Source: Curtobacterium sp. MCBA15_012 (GTDB lineage: Bacteria; Actinomycetota; Actinomycetes; Actinomycetales; Microbacteriaceae). Taken from it: a DNA stretch of 64,000 nt. Under the pieces are notes generated by a model. It saw only the letters and a program-made list of their open reading frames with translations. It was not told where the DNA came from and did no database searches. The position numbers and the translations under genes were made by a program. Below are positions 62,443-64,000 of this stretch, piece by piece. Location: positions 2,728,001 to 2,792,000 of the forward strand of contig NZ_CP126267.1 in the NCBI RefSeq assembly GCF_001864935.2, read 5' to 3'. Numbering within the stretch: the first letter of the stretch is position 1; each line of letters starts with the position of its first letter.

Positions 62443-63228
62443 TCAGGCGACGGTCGGCTCCTCGTCGAAGACCTCGGCGAGGAACACCTGCAGCGCCTGC
62501 CACGACCGACGGTCCGCGCGCTCCTGGTACTGCGCACCGTGGTCCGGCGCGTCCGTGCCCGGCACGGCGAACGCGTGCATCGCGCCCGCGTAGGTGACGA
62601 CCTGCCAGTCGACCTCGGGGGCGCCGCGCATCTCGTCCTGCCACGCGGTGACCGCGCTGTCCGGGACCACCGGGTCCGAACCGCCGGTCAGCACGAGCAG
62701 CTTCGCGCGGATCGCCGACGCGTCCGACGGGTCGTGCGCGATGAGGCCGCCGTGGAACGACACCGCACCGACCAGGTCGGCACCGGTCCGGGCGAGCTCG
62801 AGGGCCCCGGAGCCGCCGAAGCAGTACCCCATCACGACGATGCGGGAGTGGTCGACGTCGGGGTCCTCGCGCAGCCGGTCGAACCCCGCCGTGAGCCGGG
62901 CGCGGAACAGCGGCAGGTCCTGGTAGAACGAGCCGGCGACCTCGGACGCGGTGTCGTCGCCGGGACGGACGCCCTCGCCGTAGACGTCGGCGCCGAACGC
63001 GACGTAGCCGAGCCGGGCGAGCATCGTGACGCGGGCCTCGACGTGCTCGTTGACGCCGTGCCAGTCGTGCACGACGAGGACGCCGGGACGCGGCCCGGAC
63101 ACGGCGTGGTCCTTCGCCAGGACACTGAGGAGCGCGGTGCCGTCGTGGTCGTGACGGACGGGCTCGACGCGGACGTCGGAGCCGGCGGGAGCGGGGACGG
63201 TGGACAGGACGTCGTCGGTGGTCTTCAC
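62443..63228 (-). CDS. Dienelactone hydrolase family protein
   Basis: A 261-residue alpha/beta hydrolase with a Cys nucleophile in VMGYCFGGS (Cys 136), an Asp in GGSDPVVPDSA and the catalytic His in GAMHAFAVPG, the triad of dienelactone hydrolase. LVVHDWHGVNEHVE near residue 52 gives the oxyanion region. The true substrate need not be dienelactone. GTG start chosen from the family N-terminus. It follows zwf across two family A hairpins. Confidence 0.88.
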   Translation of the reverse strand: MKTTDDVLSTVPAPAGSDVRVEPVRHDHDGTALLSVLAKDHAVSGPRPGVLVVHDWHGVNEHVEARVTMLARLGYVAFGADVYGEGVRPGDDTASEVAGSFYQDLPLFRARLTAGFDRLREDPDVDHSRIVVMGYCFGGSGALELARTGADLVGAVSFHGGLIAHDPSDASAIRAKLLVLTGGSDPVVPDSAVTAWQDEMRGAPEVDWQVVTYAGAMHAFAVPGTDAPDHGAQYQERADRRSWQALQVFLAEVFDEEPTVA

Positions 63229-63259
63229 GGTGCGCGACGTTACGCCGCGCGACCAGGAA

Positions 63260-63354
63260 CGGGTCGGGAGGCGCGTGGCGGGCCCGCACCGCGCCTCCCG
63301 TCCGACCGCGCGCACGACGGGAGGCGCGTCACCAGCCCGCCACGCGCCTCCCGC
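63260..63354. repeat. Long inverted repeats, family A copies 5 and 6 in tandem
   Basis: Two adjacent hairpins (about 63260-63304 and 63317-63354) sharing GGGAGGCGCG and its complement with the other family A copies but with different loops. They lie between zwf and the hydrolase gene, both leftward. Confidence 0.78.
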
Positions 63355-63363
63355 CCGACCGCG

Positions 63364-64000
63364 TCAGCAGTCGACGTTGTCCCAGCCCTCCGGCCCCTCG
63401 GACCCGGCCGCGTAGTCGTCGAGCGGCGTCTCGCCGGAGCGCCACGCCTGCAGGAACGGCTCGACGACCTTCCACCCCTGCACCGCGCTGTCCCCGCGCA
63501 CCGACAGGGTCGCGTCGCCCTCGAGCACACCGGCCAGGACCTCGCCGTAGGCGCTCAACCGCCCCGGGTTGAACGTCGTCGACAGCGAGGTGTGGTCGAT
63601 CGTGTACGGGTCGCCGGGGCCGTTCACGTTGAGCTCGAGCTGCATCTCGTCGGGGGCGATCCAGATGCGCAGCTTGTCGGGGCGCTCGGGCCCGGTCAGC
63701 CCGTTCGGCACGTGCGGGGAGTCCTTGAACGTCACGACGATCTCGCGGCGCTGCTTCGCGAGCGCCTTGCCCGACCGCAGGGTGAACGGCACGCCGGCCC
63801 AGCGCCAGTTCGCCACCTCGACGGTGAGCTGCGCGAGGGTCTCGGTGCCGAGCGAGGGGTCGACACCGTCCTCGTCGACGTAGGCCGGGAGCGACCGGTC
63901 GCCGATCGTGCCCGCCGTGTACCGGGCGCGCTTGCCCGCCGCGACCACGTCGCCGCCCCACGGCCGCACGGCCCGCAGCACGAGCTCCTTCTGGGTGCGG
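63364..64000 (-). CDS. zwf: Glucose-6-phosphate dehydrogenase, C-terminal part
   Basis: The last 211 codons of a gene that starts beyond the window. WRWAGVPFTLRSGKALAKQRREIVVTFKDSPH, DEMQLELNVNGPG and YGEVLAGVLEGDATLSVRGD are the C-terminal beta domain of glucose-6-phosphate dehydrogenase, which oxidises glucose 6-phosphate with NADP in the pentose phosphate pathway. The reading frame is intact to the stop. Two family A hairpins follow immediately. Confidence 0.95.
   Translation of the reverse strand, partial: RTQKELVLRAVRPWGGDVVAAGKRARYTAGTIGDRSLPAYVDEDGVDPSLGTETLAQLTVEVANWRWAGVPFTLRSGKALAKQRREIVVTFKDSPHVPNGLTGPERPDKLRIWIAPDEMQLELNVNGPGDPYTIDHTSLSTTFNPGRLSAYGEVLAGVLEGDATLSVRGDSAVQGWKVVEPFLQAWRSGETPLDDYAAGSEGPEGWDNVDC

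Overview
The window looks like chromosome from a high-GC actinobacterium of the Microbacteriaceae, most like Curtobacterium (inference). The grounds are very high GC with GTG starts and ATGA/GTGA gene overlaps, IdeR/DtxR-type iron boxes, leaderless-looking promoters, a CsbD stress protein, and a gene set typical of plant-associated sugar users. No phage, insertion sequence, CRISPR array or origin was seen.

Layout. (1) 1-10 kb: an L-arabinose block. araB-araD-araA and a FAD-linked alditol/aldonolactone-type oxidase run leftward, a LacI-family regulator sits beside them, and a ChvE/Ggu-type monosaccharide ABC transporter runs rightward. (2) 10-15 kb: housekeeping and unknown genes (GH13 amylase, DUF2256/DUF3253 protein, PRISE-like reductase, CsbD, spore-photoproduct-lyase-like radical SAM protein). 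(3) 15.2-21.8 kb: a visibly lower-GC, tightly overlapping leftward operon that I read as an undescribed ribosomal-peptide-like (RiPP-like) biosynthetic cluster. It holds an unannotated 30-residue peptide gene, a strong hairpin, a DUF1152 protein, a CHAT (caspase-like) protein with two Cys clusters, a HisG-like protein, a nucleotidyltransferase, an MFS exporter, a GNAT acetyltransferase and an NPPY-motif methyltransferase. (4) 22-29 kb: a GH35 beta-galactosidase with its own ABC importer and a divergent LacI regulator. (5) 30-36 kb: a GH51 arabinofuranosidase and a second sugar ABC importer, divergently transcribed.

(6) 36-41.5 kb: siderophore uptake (siderophore-interacting reductase, FecCD-type permeases, ATPase, binding lipoprotein) under two iron boxes. 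(7) 41.7-48 kb: a class A penicillin-binding protein, a hydrolase, a class A beta-lactamase and a mannitol-type dehydrogenase. (8) 48-53.5 kb: a TetR regulator with an MMPL exporter, an OhrR-like regulator, a small Cys protein and an old yellow enzyme. (9) 53.7-61.9 kb: a leftward operon of NCS1 permease, hydantoinase-A-like protein, three DUF917 paralogues and a PucR regulator, suggesting catabolism of a hydantoin- or nucleobase-like compound. (10) 62.2-64 kb: tRNA-Arg(ACG), a dienelactone hydrolase and the 3' end of zwf.

Two themes tie the window together. The same LacI-type operator, GTGAGCGCTCAC, occurs five times at four promoters of the arabinose genes and of the arabinofuranosidase locus 25 kb away, so they probably form one arabinan/arabinose regulon. 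Two families of near-identical long perfect inverted repeats recur in gene junctions all along the window (six and four copies), often as an A+B pair between convergent genes.
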